Assembly: GCA_029987025.1 (NCBI GenBank)
Contig: DALTWQ010000010.1
Span: forward strand, 1 to 23,440
DNA length: 23,440 bases
Reading direction: 5' to 3'
Source: Methanocorpusculum sp.
GTDB lineage: Archaea > Halobacteriota > Methanomicrobia > Methanomicrobiales > Methanocorpusculaceae
The position numbers and the translations under genes were made by a program. Under the pieces are notes generated by a model that was given only the letters and a program-made list of their open reading frames with translations, did not search any database and was not told where the DNA came from. Below are positions 7,030 to 14,943 of the stretch, piece after piece. Positions within the stretch are counted from its first letter, which is position 1. Each line of letters begins with the position of its first letter.

Positions 7030-7036
7030 TTTTTTT
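7030..7036 (+). terminator. T7 tract directly on the stop codon
   Basis: This is the third TAACTTTTTTT, followed within four bases by another T6. It lies in the 22-nt gap between convergent genes and is likely the terminator for the two-gene unit 5674-7028. Confidence 0.5.
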
Positions 7037-7050
7037 ATTTTTTGCAGGTC

Positions 7051-8427
7051 TTATTTTCCTAATTCTTCTGCTGTTCTGGTATCCGTCCGGGATATCCGCT
7101 GCTGCTTAAAGATGGTATGATTTTTCATCAGAAGAGAGCTTACAACTGCTGCAAGAGCTGCCGGAATAATTACAGAAATATTTGCCGTCATCTCCACAAC
7201 CATCAGAAGGATAGCAAACGGAGCGTGAGATACTCCGCCGAACAATGCAATCATCCCAACGATTACAAACACCGGGACAGCAGCAGCCGGAACCAGCTCC
7301 GGAAAGAGCATATGAGCACCCATACCCAAAGCCCCTCCGGCAAAAGCACCTACAGATAAACCCGGTGCAAATACTCCGCCTGATGCGCCGGAACCTATCG
7401 TAAGGGAGGTAAATAGAATCTTTGCAAACGGAAGAATGATAAGAACTGCAAGAGGAAGCATGTTAAATAATGCAAGCTGCACAAATCCGTAGCCGGTTCC
7501 AAGACAGCCCACTCCCGCGATAAGTGTCTCCGGCGAGAGGTAGGCAAGAACAATAATGATTAATCCCATAATTCCTGCTCCTGCAACCGGCTTTACAAAC
7601 GAGGGAATCTTCCAGCATTCAGCGGCTTTGTCAAAGAGCCGTTTTGTGCCGTAGAATGATTTGGTGTAGAGAATTCCGAGTCCTGCCGCAATAACTCCGA
7701 GCACAAAAAAGAGCGGCAGCTGAACTGCACTCCATTCCATGGATATCGTTGAAAAGAGCGGGGAAAATCCGAAGAAGAGTCCGAATATTCCGTATCCGGT
7801 AAGCGAGGCAATAACTGCCGGGATGAGCACATCATATTTCATATCTCTGAGGTAGAGAATCTCAGCGGCAAGAAGAGCACCTCCGAGAGGTGCTTTAAAG
7901 ATAGCCCCCACACCTGATCCTATACCGACTGCTATTGCAATTCTTCTTTCACGTTCATTGAACTTGAAGATGTCTGATAATATCGAGCCGAAACCTGCAG
8001 ATATCTGCGCAGCAGGTCCTTCACAACCGGCAGAACCTCCAGTTGAGATGGTAATTATTGCAGATACGGCTTTAACAAGAGGGACACGCCAGCGGACTTT
8101 TCCGTTTTCATGATATGTTTTCAGTGCCGCATCTGTTCCGTGACCGCCGGTTTCCGGTGCAAATTTCCAGACAATGAGGGCTGATAAAAAAGCACCTGCA
8201 AGAAGTACCGGAAGAATCAGCCATATTATTTCAGGCGGCGCCCAGGCTGCGGCCTCAGAGATGGATTCACCTTCAGCCGGAAAATGATAGCCGAGAAGAT
8301 GCGTGAGGACAAACTCAGAGCAGAGTTTCACTCCTTTGAAAAAGAGCGATGCGCCTACTCCTGAAACTGCTCCGACCAGAAGTCCTATTATGAGCAGCCG
8401 TTTAATTCTCAGCGGTTCATCTGTCAT
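7051..8427 (-). CDS. CLC-family chloride channel or H+/Cl- antiporter
   Basis: This multispanning membrane protein conducts chloride or exchanges it for protons. The 458-aa length and motifs fit prokaryotic CLC proteins without a CBS tail. Signatures are PETGGHGT (91-98, the position of GSGIPE), GSAGCEGP (131-138) with the gating glutamate at 136, IFKAPLGGALLAAEI (inner-helix region) and TIGSGASGGVFAPGL near the second half. Cys replaces the usual Arg or Lys before the gating Glu. It is 42 nt downstream of the NERD-domain gene on the same strand and may be co-transcribed with it. It converges with the gene ending at 7028. Whether it is a channel or an antiporter cannot be read reliably here. 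Confidence 0.92.
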   Translation of the reverse strand: MTDEPLRIKRLLIIGLLVGAVSGVGASLFFKGVKLCSEFVLTHLLGYHFPAEGESISEAAAWAPPEIIWLILPVLLAGAFLSALIVWKFAPETGGHGTDAALKTYHENGKVRWRVPLVKAVSAIITISTGGSAGCEGPAAQISAGFGSILSDIFKFNERERRIAIAVGIGSGVGAIFKAPLGGALLAAEILYLRDMKYDVLIPAVIASLTGYGIFGLFFGFSPLFSTISMEWSAVQLPLFFVLGVIAAGLGILYTKSFYGTKRLFDKAAECWKIPSFVKPVAGAGIMGLIIIVLAYLSPETLIAGVGCLGTGYGFVQLALFNMLPLAVLIILPFAKILFTSLTIGSGASGGVFAPGLSVGAFAGGALGMGAHMLFPELVPAAAVPVFVIVGMIALFGGVSHAPFAILLMVVEMTANISVIIPAALAAVVSSLLMKNHTIFKQQRISRTDTRTAEELGK

Positions 8428-8469
8428 GTGAGATATATTATCCGCTATCCTGATTAATTATTTCGGCGT

Positions 8470-10020
8470 TTATGCTTCCCCTTTCTGTGAGAGTTTTTCG
8501 ACTCTGTTCAGATGTCTGATGCGGTCTTCGTAAGATATTTCCGTGTAGGGCGTCATCCATGAATAAATTTCATCGACCTCTTCGGAAGAGAGCACATGCT
8601 CTGCAGATGCTGTCTTTGCCCTGAGTTCATCTGCGAGCGTATCAACACAGAATACCGATGTGTTTTCGCGGCTGTACTCCACTCCGTTTAAATTCGTGTG
8701 GCCGGAAAACACGATAACCGAACGGAAGATATCCTTTGGAATTCCCAGGATGTCTGACAGACTTCTGATATGTCCTTTATTCTGCAGAATGGGGCTGTAG
8801 AACTTCTTCAAATCGCCGTTGTCGTACACGACAGACCATTCGCGTTCATCCTTTTTGCCGAGAATCGTTCCCGAGTAGTTTTTACACTCGAACACATAGA
8901 TCCCTGTCTCGGAGATGACCACATTGTCAATCTCGGAAAGCCGTTTTGTGCCGTCTCCGTACGGGACATAGAGGTTTTTCAGCGTCCGGTGATGGGCAGG
9001 TATCGTGTCCCGCCTTTTTAAGAGCACATCTACTTCATCCTCAAACTCCGCACCTTTTTCAGAGCCTGTCGTTCTTCTGAGATACTCTGCTTTTGCCGCC
9101 TCTTCTGATGCGAGAAGCGGTTTGTCGATTATGAGTTTGTCTTCTTTTCTGGTGCGGATATCCGGATAGTCGAATCCGCCGGTTTTGTCATCTGCCGGTT
9201 CGGTCTTTTCTGCCGTCTTTTTCGGCGTCTTTTTTGCGGAGGTTTTCTCAGCGGATTCTTTTTCCGCACGAACAGTTTTTCCGGATTTCTTTGCTGCTGT
9301 TTTTTTCTCCGCGGTTTTCTTATCAGCAGTCTCGCCTTCAGTTATCTTTGCTGCAGTCTTCTTTGCAGTTCTCTTTTTTCCCGCCTGCTTTCCTTCTGGT
9401 TCTTTGCCGGTTTCTTTTTCAGGCTCTTTTTTTGCCGCGGTCTTTCGTGTTTTTTTCGGAGTCTCTGTCTCCTTTGCTTCAGACTCTTTCAGTTTTGTCT
9501 GAACCGTCTTTTTTGACGCGGATTTTCTTCGCGGCGCAGACCTGATTCCGCGGAACACATCAAGGACCGCCCCCGCCTCTGCTGCGTCAGCAACTCTTCC
9601 GAGATGATATGATTTCTGTTTTCCCGCACCCTGTTTTGCCCTGATGGTTATCCTGGCTGTCTTTGTAACGGAATCAAAGAAACCTTCGCTGATTTCAACC
9701 GTGATGATATCTTCTGCATGAAGCGTTGTCTTCAGTTTTCCGTTTCTGATGATAAGAAGTTCCGAGTTGAGAATCTCGGCAGCTGATGTTTTTCTGCTGT
9801 GATTCTGCAGAATAAAAATAACCGCGGCGGGAATAATCAGAAGTAATCCGATTGCAAGATAGGTTGCGGGCAGGGTATTTGTAATCCGGAAAAGCGGAGT
9901 TATGAGAAAAGATACGGATTTTGCAAGTGCTGCCGGAAGAATAAGTACTGCTGCTCCGAGGAGAAAGAGTATGGCAGGTGTTAGAAATATCCAGCGGCTT
10001 TTCAGAAGTTTTTTATGCAT
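8470..10020 (-). CDS. Membrane-anchored NERD-domain protein with H1-like linker
   Basis: The 516-aa protein has three parts. Residues about 11-33 and 53-72 are membrane helices, followed by a PH-like soluble stretch (about 80-165). Residues about 163-285 are a low-complexity linker of Lys, Ala, Glu and Thr with repeated KKTAAKK/AEKKTA-type words, resembling histone H1 tails. Residues about 320-450 are a NERD (nuclease-related) domain with a PD-(D/E)xK-like site: Glu373 and Asp375 in SEIDNVV, then Glu388-Cys-Lys390 in VFECKNYSG. A QN motif at 423-424 (SPILQN) follows. This suggests DNA binding or cleavage at the membrane, but no substrate is known. The linker is encoded by 9166-9534. The gene is divergent from aMBF1 and precedes the CLC gene. 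Confidence 0.85.
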   Translation of the reverse strand: MHKKLLKSRWIFLTPAILFLLGAAVLILPAALAKSVSFLITPLFRITNTLPATYLAIGLLLIIPAAVIFILQNHSRKTSAAEILNSELLIIRNGKLKTTLHAEDIITVEISEGFFDSVTKTARITIRAKQGAGKQKSYHLGRVADAAEAGAVLDVFRGIRSAPRRKSASKKTVQTKLKESEAKETETPKKTRKTAAKKEPEKETGKEPEGKQAGKKRTAKKTAAKITEGETADKKTAEKKTAAKKSGKTVRAEKESAEKTSAKKTPKKTAEKTEPADDKTGGFDYPDIRTRKEDKLIIDKPLLASEEAAKAEYLRRTTGSEKGAEFEDEVDVLLKRRDTIPAHHRTLKNLYVPYGDGTKRLSEIDNVVISETGIYVFECKNYSGTILGKKDEREWSVVYDNGDLKKFYSPILQNKGHIRSLSDILGIPKDIFRSVIVFSGHTNLNGVEYSRENTSVFCVDTLADELRAKTASAEHVLSSEEVDEIYSWMTPYTEISYEDRIRHLNRVEKLSQKGEA

Positions 10021-10186
10021 ATGTACGTCCGTACCTGTGTTGTGTATATCTGTTGGATTGATTCAGATAAAATGTTTCAGCATTATTTCCCGGGATGTAA
10101 TGCGGCGCCGCAGGTTTTTCTCCCGACTGCGGCAGACAGATGCCGCAATGTACTCTTCTATTTCCTCTTCAATCAAAACCCTTAAT

Positions 10187-10196
10187 GTTGTATACA
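10187..10196 (+). promoter_or_regulatory. TATA-like box for aMBF1, leaderless start
   Basis: GTTGTATACA is centred about 29 nt before the ATG at 10221. It predicts initiation at or within a few nucleotides of the start codon. No Shine-Dalgarno site precedes the ATG. Confidence 0.45.
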
Positions 10197-10220
10197 TCGA
10201 ACAATTACACACGATAAGCC

Positions 10221-10748
10221 ATGCAGACAGAATATTGTGAATTATGCGGCGCACCAATCTCTACAAAAGCAAAACTTGTTCAGATTGAAGGCGCAAAGCC
10301 GATGAAAGTTTGCGATAAATGTGCAAAACTCGGAACCGAGATTCAGCCCCCGCGCGCTCCGAAGACATCATACGGCCGCGACTACATCGCTGCCCCTGCT
10401 CCGCGTGTACAGAAGAGTGCCTCTGCAGGAAATGCAGCCTACCGCAAGCGGGATATGTTTGACTACATTGAAGGAGATGTTGTCGAGGATTACGCAAAAA
10501 GAATTGCAGCAGCCCGTCAGGCAAAAGGATACACCCAGAATGACCTTGCCTTCATCTTAAAGATGCAGGAAGTCGATATCAAAAAACTTGAACGCGGAGA
10601 ACGTGCCCCGACTGAAGCTGAGCGTGTCAAGCTTGAAAAGGAACTCGGCATTGTGCTCCTTGATATCGATGACGGCGCATCAAATACAAACGCAGGCGGC
10701 GTTGCAGCAACGACATTAGGTGACGTGCTCCAGGTAAAACGCAAATGA
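10221..10748 (+). CDS. Archaeal multiprotein bridging factor aMBF1
   Basis: aMBF1 is a small transcription/translation-associated protein found across archaea. In some species it has been reported on ribosomes. The 175-aa product has an N-terminal zinc ribbon with Cys6-x2-Cys9 and Cys31-x2-Cys34. A Pro/Ala-rich linker follows (about 42-75). The Cro/C1-type HTH domain (about 89-148) contains ARQAKGYTQNDLAFILKM and a KKLERGERAPTEAERVKLEK helix-turn-helix tail. The start is set by the zinc ribbon beginning at residue 6 and by the promoter spacing. tpiA starts 11 nt after the stop, so the two are probably one transcript. Confidence 0.92.
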   Translation: MQTEYCELCGAPISTKAKLVQIEGAKPMKVCDKCAKLGTEIQPPRAPKTSYGRDYIAAPAPRVQKSASAGNAAYRKRDMFDYIEGDVVEDYAKRIAAARQAKGYTQNDLAFILKMQEVDIKKLERGERAPTEAERVKLEKELGIVLLDIDDGASNTNAGGVAATTLGDVLQVKRK

Positions 10749-10759
10749 GGGTGTGATGT

Positions 10760-11425
10760 ATGCCATCCCCGTTTATTCTGATTAACTTCAAGTCCTACCG
10801 CGAAGGTGCGGGAAACAATGCAGGACGCATCGCTGAAGCCGCAGAGATTGTTATGCAGGAGTCAGGGGTTACGGTCGGCGTCGCTCCGCAGTTTGTTGAG
10901 CTTCATCCGTTCTGCAAACATTATGAGATTCCTGTCTACGCCCAGCACATCGATGCAGTTGAAGGGGCCTTTACCGGTCATGTCCCGGCATTTTCCGTAC
11001 GTGCAGCAGGCTGTGCCGGAACACTTATCAACCATTCCGAGAGAAGACTTACCATCGCAGACATCGAGGCCTGTGTTGCAGCAGCGAAGTTCAATCACCT
11101 GGAGTCTGTTGTCTGCACAAATAATGCAGCAGTCTCTGCTGCAGCAGCGGCCTTCGGCCCGGATTATGTTGCAGTTGAGCCGCCGGAGTTAATCGGTTCC
11201 GGCATCTCCGTTGCAAAAGCAGACCCGGAGATTATCAAATCTTCAGTTGAACAGGTTCATTCTGTAAATAAGAATGTAAAAGTTCTCTGCGGTGCCGGAA
11301 TCCAGACAGGAGAATGTGTCAGAACTGCTGTTGATTTAGGGGCAGACGGTGTTCTTCTGGCATCAGGTGTTGTAAAGGCAAAAGATCCTGAAGCAGTTCT
11401 TCGCGACCTTGTCTCGATGCTATAA
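10760..11425 (+). CDS. tpiA: Triosephosphate isomerase, archaeal type
   Basis: This enzyme interconverts dihydroxyacetone phosphate and glyceraldehyde 3-phosphate in gluconeogenesis and glycolysis. The 221-aa length is typical for archaeal TIM, which lacks about 30 residues compared with bacterial forms. Catalytic residues are visible: Asn9 and Lys11 in NFK, His92 in INHSERR, and Glu140 in VAVEPPELIGSG. A phosphate-binding VLCGAGIQTGECV and a late GVLLASGVV complete the barrel. The ATG follows the aMBF1 stop by 11 nt, with GAGGGTG between them as a weak ribosome site. A T8 tract follows the stop. Confidence 0.96.
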   Translation: MPSPFILINFKSYREGAGNNAGRIAEAAEIVMQESGVTVGVAPQFVELHPFCKHYEIPVYAQHIDAVEGAFTGHVPAFSVRAAGCAGTLINHSERRLTIADIEACVAAAKFNHLESVVCTNNAAVSAAAAAFGPDYVAVEPPELIGSGISVAKADPEIIKSSVEQVHSVNKNVKVLCGAGIQTGECVRTAVDLGADGVLLASGVVKAKDPEAVLRDLVSML

Positions 11426-11431
11426 TATTTA

Positions 11432-11439
11432 TTTTTTTT
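11432..11439 (+). terminator. T8 terminator after tpiA
   Basis: A T8 run lies 7 nt after the tpiA stop, flanked by further AT-rich sequence. It probably ends the aMBF1-tpiA unit, although the next gene starts only 17 nt later. Confidence 0.45.
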
Positions 11440-11455
11440 ATTTTCCGAGGTTCAT

Positions 11456-12310
11456 ATGAAAACCGGTTTAGTTGTTGAAGGCGGCGGTATGAAATGTGCG
11501 TACAGCGCGGGACTTATCGACGGACTCCTGGATGACGGCATCACATTCGATGAATGCATAGGTGTTTCTGCAGGAGCAGCCAACGCCGCATCGTTTGTTG
11601 CCGGCCAGAGAGGAAGAAATATCAGATTCTATATAGAGCATCCGAAAGACCCAAAATACTGCGGTACGTCACAGTTTTTAAAGCACGGGAACTTCTTTAA
11701 TCTGCAGTACATCTACGGTGATTTGACAAACGAGGGCGGCAAAGACCCGCTTGACTATGATGCTTTGATGAAAAGCAGAACAGAACTTTTCCTTACGGCA
11801 ACGGATGCCCAGACAGGTGAACCGCACTATTTCGCAAAGTCCGAGATGCCGAGAAATGATTACCGCATCGTTATGGCAAGCTGCGGCATTCCTGCTCTCT
11901 GTAAACCGGTTGAGGTAAACGGACGTATGTATTACGACGGCGGGGTTGCCGACTCGATTCCGCTGAAACGTATTATGGACGACGGCTGCGATAAAGTTGT
12001 CCTCCTTCTTGAAAACCCGCGGACGTTTGTACGCCAGGCTCAGGGGCATAAGGCAGCGTATCACTTTATGCTCCGGAAGTATCCGAAGGTTGCAGATCTG
12101 GTAGATACCCGCCACATCCGCTATCAGGAGTGTCTGAAATGGGTCTATGAGATGGAAAAAGCAGGCAAGGTCTTTATCTTTGCTCCGCCGGAAGGAACCG
12201 GCATTTCCACGTCAACAGTCGACATTCCGCTTCTTACAAAGCTCTATGAGACAGGGCTTTCTGACTATGCGGCAGGCAGAGAGAAGATGCTTGCATATCT
12301 TGAAGGGTAG
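11456..12310 (+). CDS. Patatin-like phospholipase family protein
   Basis: This is a predicted serine hydrolase with a Ser-Asp dyad acting on lipid or other esters; the true substrate is unknown. The 284-aa product has the oxyanion loop EGGGMK (8-13), the nucleophile elbow GVSAG (36-40) with Ser38, and the DGG motif (161-163) supplying the Asp. The overall size and layout resemble the YjjU group of bacterial patatin-like proteins rather than long plant patatins. No signal peptide or membrane helix is seen, so it is probably cytoplasmic. It is followed after 4 nt by a 69-aa gene in the same direction. GAGGT before the ATG is a reasonable ribosome site. Confidence 0.92.
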   Translation: MKTGLVVEGGGMKCAYSAGLIDGLLDDGITFDECIGVSAGAANAASFVAGQRGRNIRFYIEHPKDPKYCGTSQFLKHGNFFNLQYIYGDLTNEGGKDPLDYDALMKSRTELFLTATDAQTGEPHYFAKSEMPRNDYRIVMASCGIPALCKPVEVNGRMYYDGGVADSIPLKRIMDDGCDKVVLLLENPRTFVRQAQGHKAAYHFMLRKYPKVADLVDTRHIRYQECLKWVYEMEKAGKVFIFAPPEGTGISTSTVDIPLLTKLYETGLSDYAAGREKMLAYLEG

Positions 12311-12314
12311 AAAC

Positions 12315-12524
12315 ATGTTCGGACGGAAAAAATCAGAGGTAAGCGATGATGAACTTGCGATGCAGACGCTCAAAAACTGTCAGATGTCGATGGGGCAGAT
12401 TTTCCATGAACAGACTGCAGCAGAGCGGATTGCATCTGATGAAGAGTTCATGCGCGGATTTATTGACTCTCCTGAGTACAGGGAAGCGTTTGCCGCCTAC
12501 GCAAAACGGATGGGAAAGGAGTAA
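12315..12524 (+). CDS. Small hypothetical protein, 69 aa
   Basis: The frame runs on upstream into the patatin gene, but the ATG at 12315, 4 nt after the patatin stop, gives a clean start. The product begins MFGRKKSEVSDDEL and is charged and probably fully helical, with no Cys pairs or membrane segment beyond one Cys at residue 22. Tight spacing suggests translational coupling to the patatin-like hydrolase, and a T7 tract follows. Family and function are not recognised. Confidence 0.7.
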   Translation: MFGRKKSEVSDDELAMQTLKNCQMSMGQIFHEQTAAERIASDEEFMRGFIDSPEYREAFAAYAKRMGKE

Positions 12525-12535
12525 GCTCTTATTCA

Positions 12536-12542
12536 TTTTTTT
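12536..12542 (+). terminator. T7 terminator after the 69-aa gene
   Basis: A T7 run 12 nt past the stop, with no strong stem, probably ends the patatin / 69-aa unit before the GNAT gene. Confidence 0.45.
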
Positions 12543-12600
12543 GACCGGATAATTCTGAATCTTTGAAATGATGTTTTCCTGAGTTTTCTTTTTCGAAATC

Positions 12601-13065
12601 ATGACTGATGTATCCGTGAAAACAAACCGGCTGATTATCCACACTGCATCCTCTTCTGAGATGAAAGCCTTCATTGATGCACAGACGGATGATGTCTTAA
12701 AACAGGCGTATCAGGAGATGCTTGATGGTGCTTTATCTCATCCGGATATGCATGTGTGGTATGCTCTCTGGATGATTGAGCTGTCTGACGGAACGCACGT
12801 CGGGGAACTTTCCTTCAAAGGATTGTCTGATGACGGAACGGTTGAAATTGGTTATGGCATTCTTCCTGAGTACAGACATAACGGATATGCGGCAGAGGCA
12901 GTATCTGCAGTTACAAAGTGGGCGATTAAGCAGTCTCCGGTACGGGCTGTCGAGGCTGAATGCGAGGCTGATAATGCTGCATCAAAGCAGGTGCTGATAA
13001 CGTCCGGGTATATTTTGACAGGTGAGTATGGGGATGAAGGGCCGCGGTTCAGGTATGCAGGATAA
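12601..13065 (+). CDS. GNAT acetyltransferase, RimJ/RimL-like
   Basis: This is a predicted acetyl-CoA-dependent N-acetyltransferase of 154 aa. It opens with the RimJ-type beta-strand phrase TNRLIIHTASSSEMKAF. It contains VEIGYGILPEYRHNGYAAEA (about 80-99), where R-x-x-G-x-A binds the acetyl-CoA pyrophosphate, and EAECEADNAASKQVLITSGY (about 118-137), the motif B region. The substrate could be a protein N-terminus, an aminoacyl group or a small molecule; the sequence does not tell. It stands between the 69-aa gene and the aromatic operon, with its own 76-nt upstream gap. Confidence 0.88.
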   Translation: MTDVSVKTNRLIIHTASSSEMKAFIDAQTDDVLKQAYQEMLDGALSHPDMHVWYALWMIELSDGTHVGELSFKGLSDDGTVEIGYGILPEYRHNGYAAEAVSAVTKWAIKQSPVRAVEAECEADNAASKQVLITSGYILTGEYGDEGPRFRYAG

Positions 13066-13087
13066 CACGTGGTGATTCTCCGATAAC

Positions 13088-13096
13088 AAAACATAA
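13088..13096 (+). promoter_or_regulatory. TATA-like box for the aromatic operon
   Basis: AAACATAAG is centred about 35 nt before the ATG at 13127, giving a predicted start near 13119. The intervening sequence is AT-rich with no Shine-Dalgarno site, so the first gene of the operon is probably read from a nearly leaderless mRNA. Confidence 0.4.
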
Positions 13097-13126
13097 GTTC
13101 TTTTCAGTCGAAATTATACATATAAA

Positions 13127-13912
13127 ATGTCGGGAAAAACCATCCGGCTGGAACGAATCATAGACCGTACGACCGGCCGTGCGTTTATCGTTCCGCTTGA
13201 CCACGGGGCAACGCTGGGACCATTGCCCGGGCTTACCGCAATAAAAGATACGGTAGCTCAGGCTGCAGAAGGCGGCGCTACCGCTGTTGTTCTGCACAAG
13301 GGAATGGTCTCAGCAGGTCACCGCGGATTCGGCCGCGATGTGGGTCTGATTGTTCATTTAAGTGCTGGAAGCGTTTACGGTGCCGACCCTGACAGCAAAG
13401 TTCTGGTATCCTCTGTTGATGAAGCACTCACGCTCGGTGCTGATGCTGTCTCTCTTCAGCTCAATGTCGGAGGCGCCGGAGAACCTGCCATGCTTTCTGC
13501 CGCAGGAAAAATATCGGCAGACTGTGCCGGATGGGGTGTTCCGCTTTTAACCATGGTGTATCCGAAAGGAAAAGCAGCAGAAGATCCCTCGTCTGCAAAA
13601 GCCTGTGTGCGTATCGCAGCAGAACTTGGTTCTGATATCATAAAAACAAGCTACACCGGTGATTATGACTCGTTCCGCGAAGTTGTCCGCGGATGTCCTG
13701 TTCCGGTGCTGATAGCAGGAGGGCCTGACATCTCATCCGATCGCGACCTGCTCACTATGGTCTATGACGCTCTTGAGGCAGGTGCTGCAGGTATTGCTAT
13801 TGGAAGACGCATCTTCGAGCATCAGAATATTTCCGGTATCTCTCTTGCTCTCTCAGATATTCTCTTCCGCAAAGCAGATGTTGAGACTGCACTTCTGAGG
13901 CTGCAGAAATGA
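13127..13912 (+). CDS. aroA': ADH synthase (archaeal aromatic pathway, first step)
   Basis: 2-Amino-3,7-dideoxy-D-threo-hept-6-ulosonate (ADH) synthase is a class I aldolase-like enzyme. It joins a 6-deoxy-5-ketofructose 1-phosphate-derived unit to aspartate semialdehyde and replaces DAHP synthase in many methanogens. The 261-aa product has PLDHG (23-27), MVYPKGK (143-149) and the Schiff-base lysine in IIKTSYTG (171-178). Asp25, Tyr145 and Lys173 correspond to Asp33, Tyr153 and Lys184 described for MJ0400. Related class I fructose-bisphosphate aldolases look similar, but the dehydroquinate synthase II gene, overlapping by ATGA, settles the role. It is the first gene of a seven-gene operon. 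Confidence 0.93.
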   Translation: MSGKTIRLERIIDRTTGRAFIVPLDHGATLGPLPGLTAIKDTVAQAAEGGATAVVLHKGMVSAGHRGFGRDVGLIVHLSAGSVYGADPDSKVLVSSVDEALTLGADAVSLQLNVGGAGEPAMLSAAGKISADCAGWGVPLLTMVYPKGKAAEDPSSAKACVRIAAELGSDIIKTSYTGDYDSFREVVRGCPVPVLIAGGPDISSDRDLLTMVYDALEAGAAGIAIGRRIFEHQNISGISLALSDILFRKADVETALLRLQK

Positions 13913-14943
13913 GTGAACCTGCTGAGTTTCCGTCTGTTTTTGTCTCAGCTGATTCCGGCGATTATTCCGTGCGTAAAAAGACTGCAGAAGCGGCGCTCGA
14001 AAACGGTTTTTCCGGGATTATCCTTGCAGAGTCCGATACGGAACTTGCCCGTTTAGGCAGATTCACTACTCTTTTCAGAGAAGGAGATGCTCTGCTGCAG
14101 AACGGAAAAAGAGCCGGTGCCTGGTATCACATCGATTCGGCAGCAGCGCTCGATGCAGTATCAGATGACGGCGGGATTGCCGTAATCGAGACGGAAAACT
14201 GGCACGTTCTTCCGTTCGAAAATCTGATAGCACGTCTGAAAAAGACAAAAATATATGCGCTGGTCAAAACATCTGCAGATGCAGAACTTTCCCGCGAAAT
14301 CATGGAGATAGGATGTTTCGGACTGGTAATTTCTGCACCTGCAGAATCTTTGAAAGAGTTTGTTGCATCCGGCGAAACCGAATCTGTGCAGTTTCAAAAC
14401 GCACGCATCACCCGTATCTCGCCGCTTCCGCTTTCGGACAGAGTCTGTATTGATACCGCCTCGATTTTATCTCCGGACGAGGGGATGCTTGTCGGGTCAT
14501 CATCCGCGTGTCTTTTCTTCATCTGCTCGGAAAACGCGGTAAGCGAGTATACTGCACCCCGCCCGTTCCGTGTAAATGCGGGAGCGGTTCACTCATACAT
14601 CCGTCTTCCAAACGATACAACAGGTTACCTTTCGGAACTTTCTGCAGGGACGCTTCTGCCGGTTGCTGATAAGAACGGCCTTCTGCGGACTGTTGCTGCT
14701 GGTCGTATCAAGATTGAAAAACGCCCCATGCTTCTTGTCGAAGCAGATGTTTTAGATGATGCCGGAAACGTGATTCACTCCGGTTCTGTTATCGTGCAGA
14801 ATGCTGAAACCATTCGGTTTATGACGGCGTCAGGGCCTAAGTCCGTTGCGGATCTGGCAGCGGGAGATTTTGTGTTTGTTACGATTGATTCCGGCGGCAG
14901 GCACTTTGGAACAAAGGTTGACGAGACCATTCGCGAGTTATGA
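13909..14943 (+). CDS. aroB': 3-Dehydroquinate synthase II
   Basis: This enzyme converts ADH to 3-dehydroquinate by NAD-dependent oxidative deamination and cyclisation, the second step of the archaeal route (MJ1249 family). It is unrelated to bacterial AroB. The 344-aa length matches. Recognisable parts are AALENGFSGIILAESD near residue 30, the middle segment RISPLPLSDRVCIDTAS and the family phrase GMLVGSSSACLFFICSE (about 184-200). The late VHSYIRLPNDTTGYLSEL is also seen. The start overlaps the previous stop by 4 nt (ATGA), and the end overlaps the next start in the same way, so translation is likely coupled. Confidence 0.93.
   Translation: MSEPAEFPSVFVSADSGDYSVRKKTAEAALENGFSGIILAESDTELARLGRFTTLFREGDALLQNGKRAGAWYHIDSAAALDAVSDDGGIAVIETENWHVLPFENLIARLKKTKIYALVKTSADAELSREIMEIGCFGLVISAPAESLKEFVASGETESVQFQNARITRISPLPLSDRVCIDTASILSPDEGMLVGSSSACLFFICSENAVSEYTAPRPFRVNAGAVHSYIRLPNDTTGYLSELSAGTLLPVADKNGLLRTVAAGRIKIEKRPMLLVEADVLDDAGNVIHSGSVIVQNAETIRFMTASGPKSVADLAAGDFVFVTIDSGGRHFGTKVDETIREL

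Noticed and set aside
9185..9502. Long open frames opposite the NERD protein linker (105 and 103 aa)
   Set aside because: They are the complement of Lys/Ala-rich repeat codons, giving Phe/Ser/Ala-rich products; they are shadows of the real gene.
10063..10257. Minus-strand frame of up to 64 aa overlapping the aMBF1 start
   Set aside because: It covers the aMBF1 promoter and first codons, has no ribosome site, and no family is recognised. A 44-aa form from 10197 remains a remote possibility.
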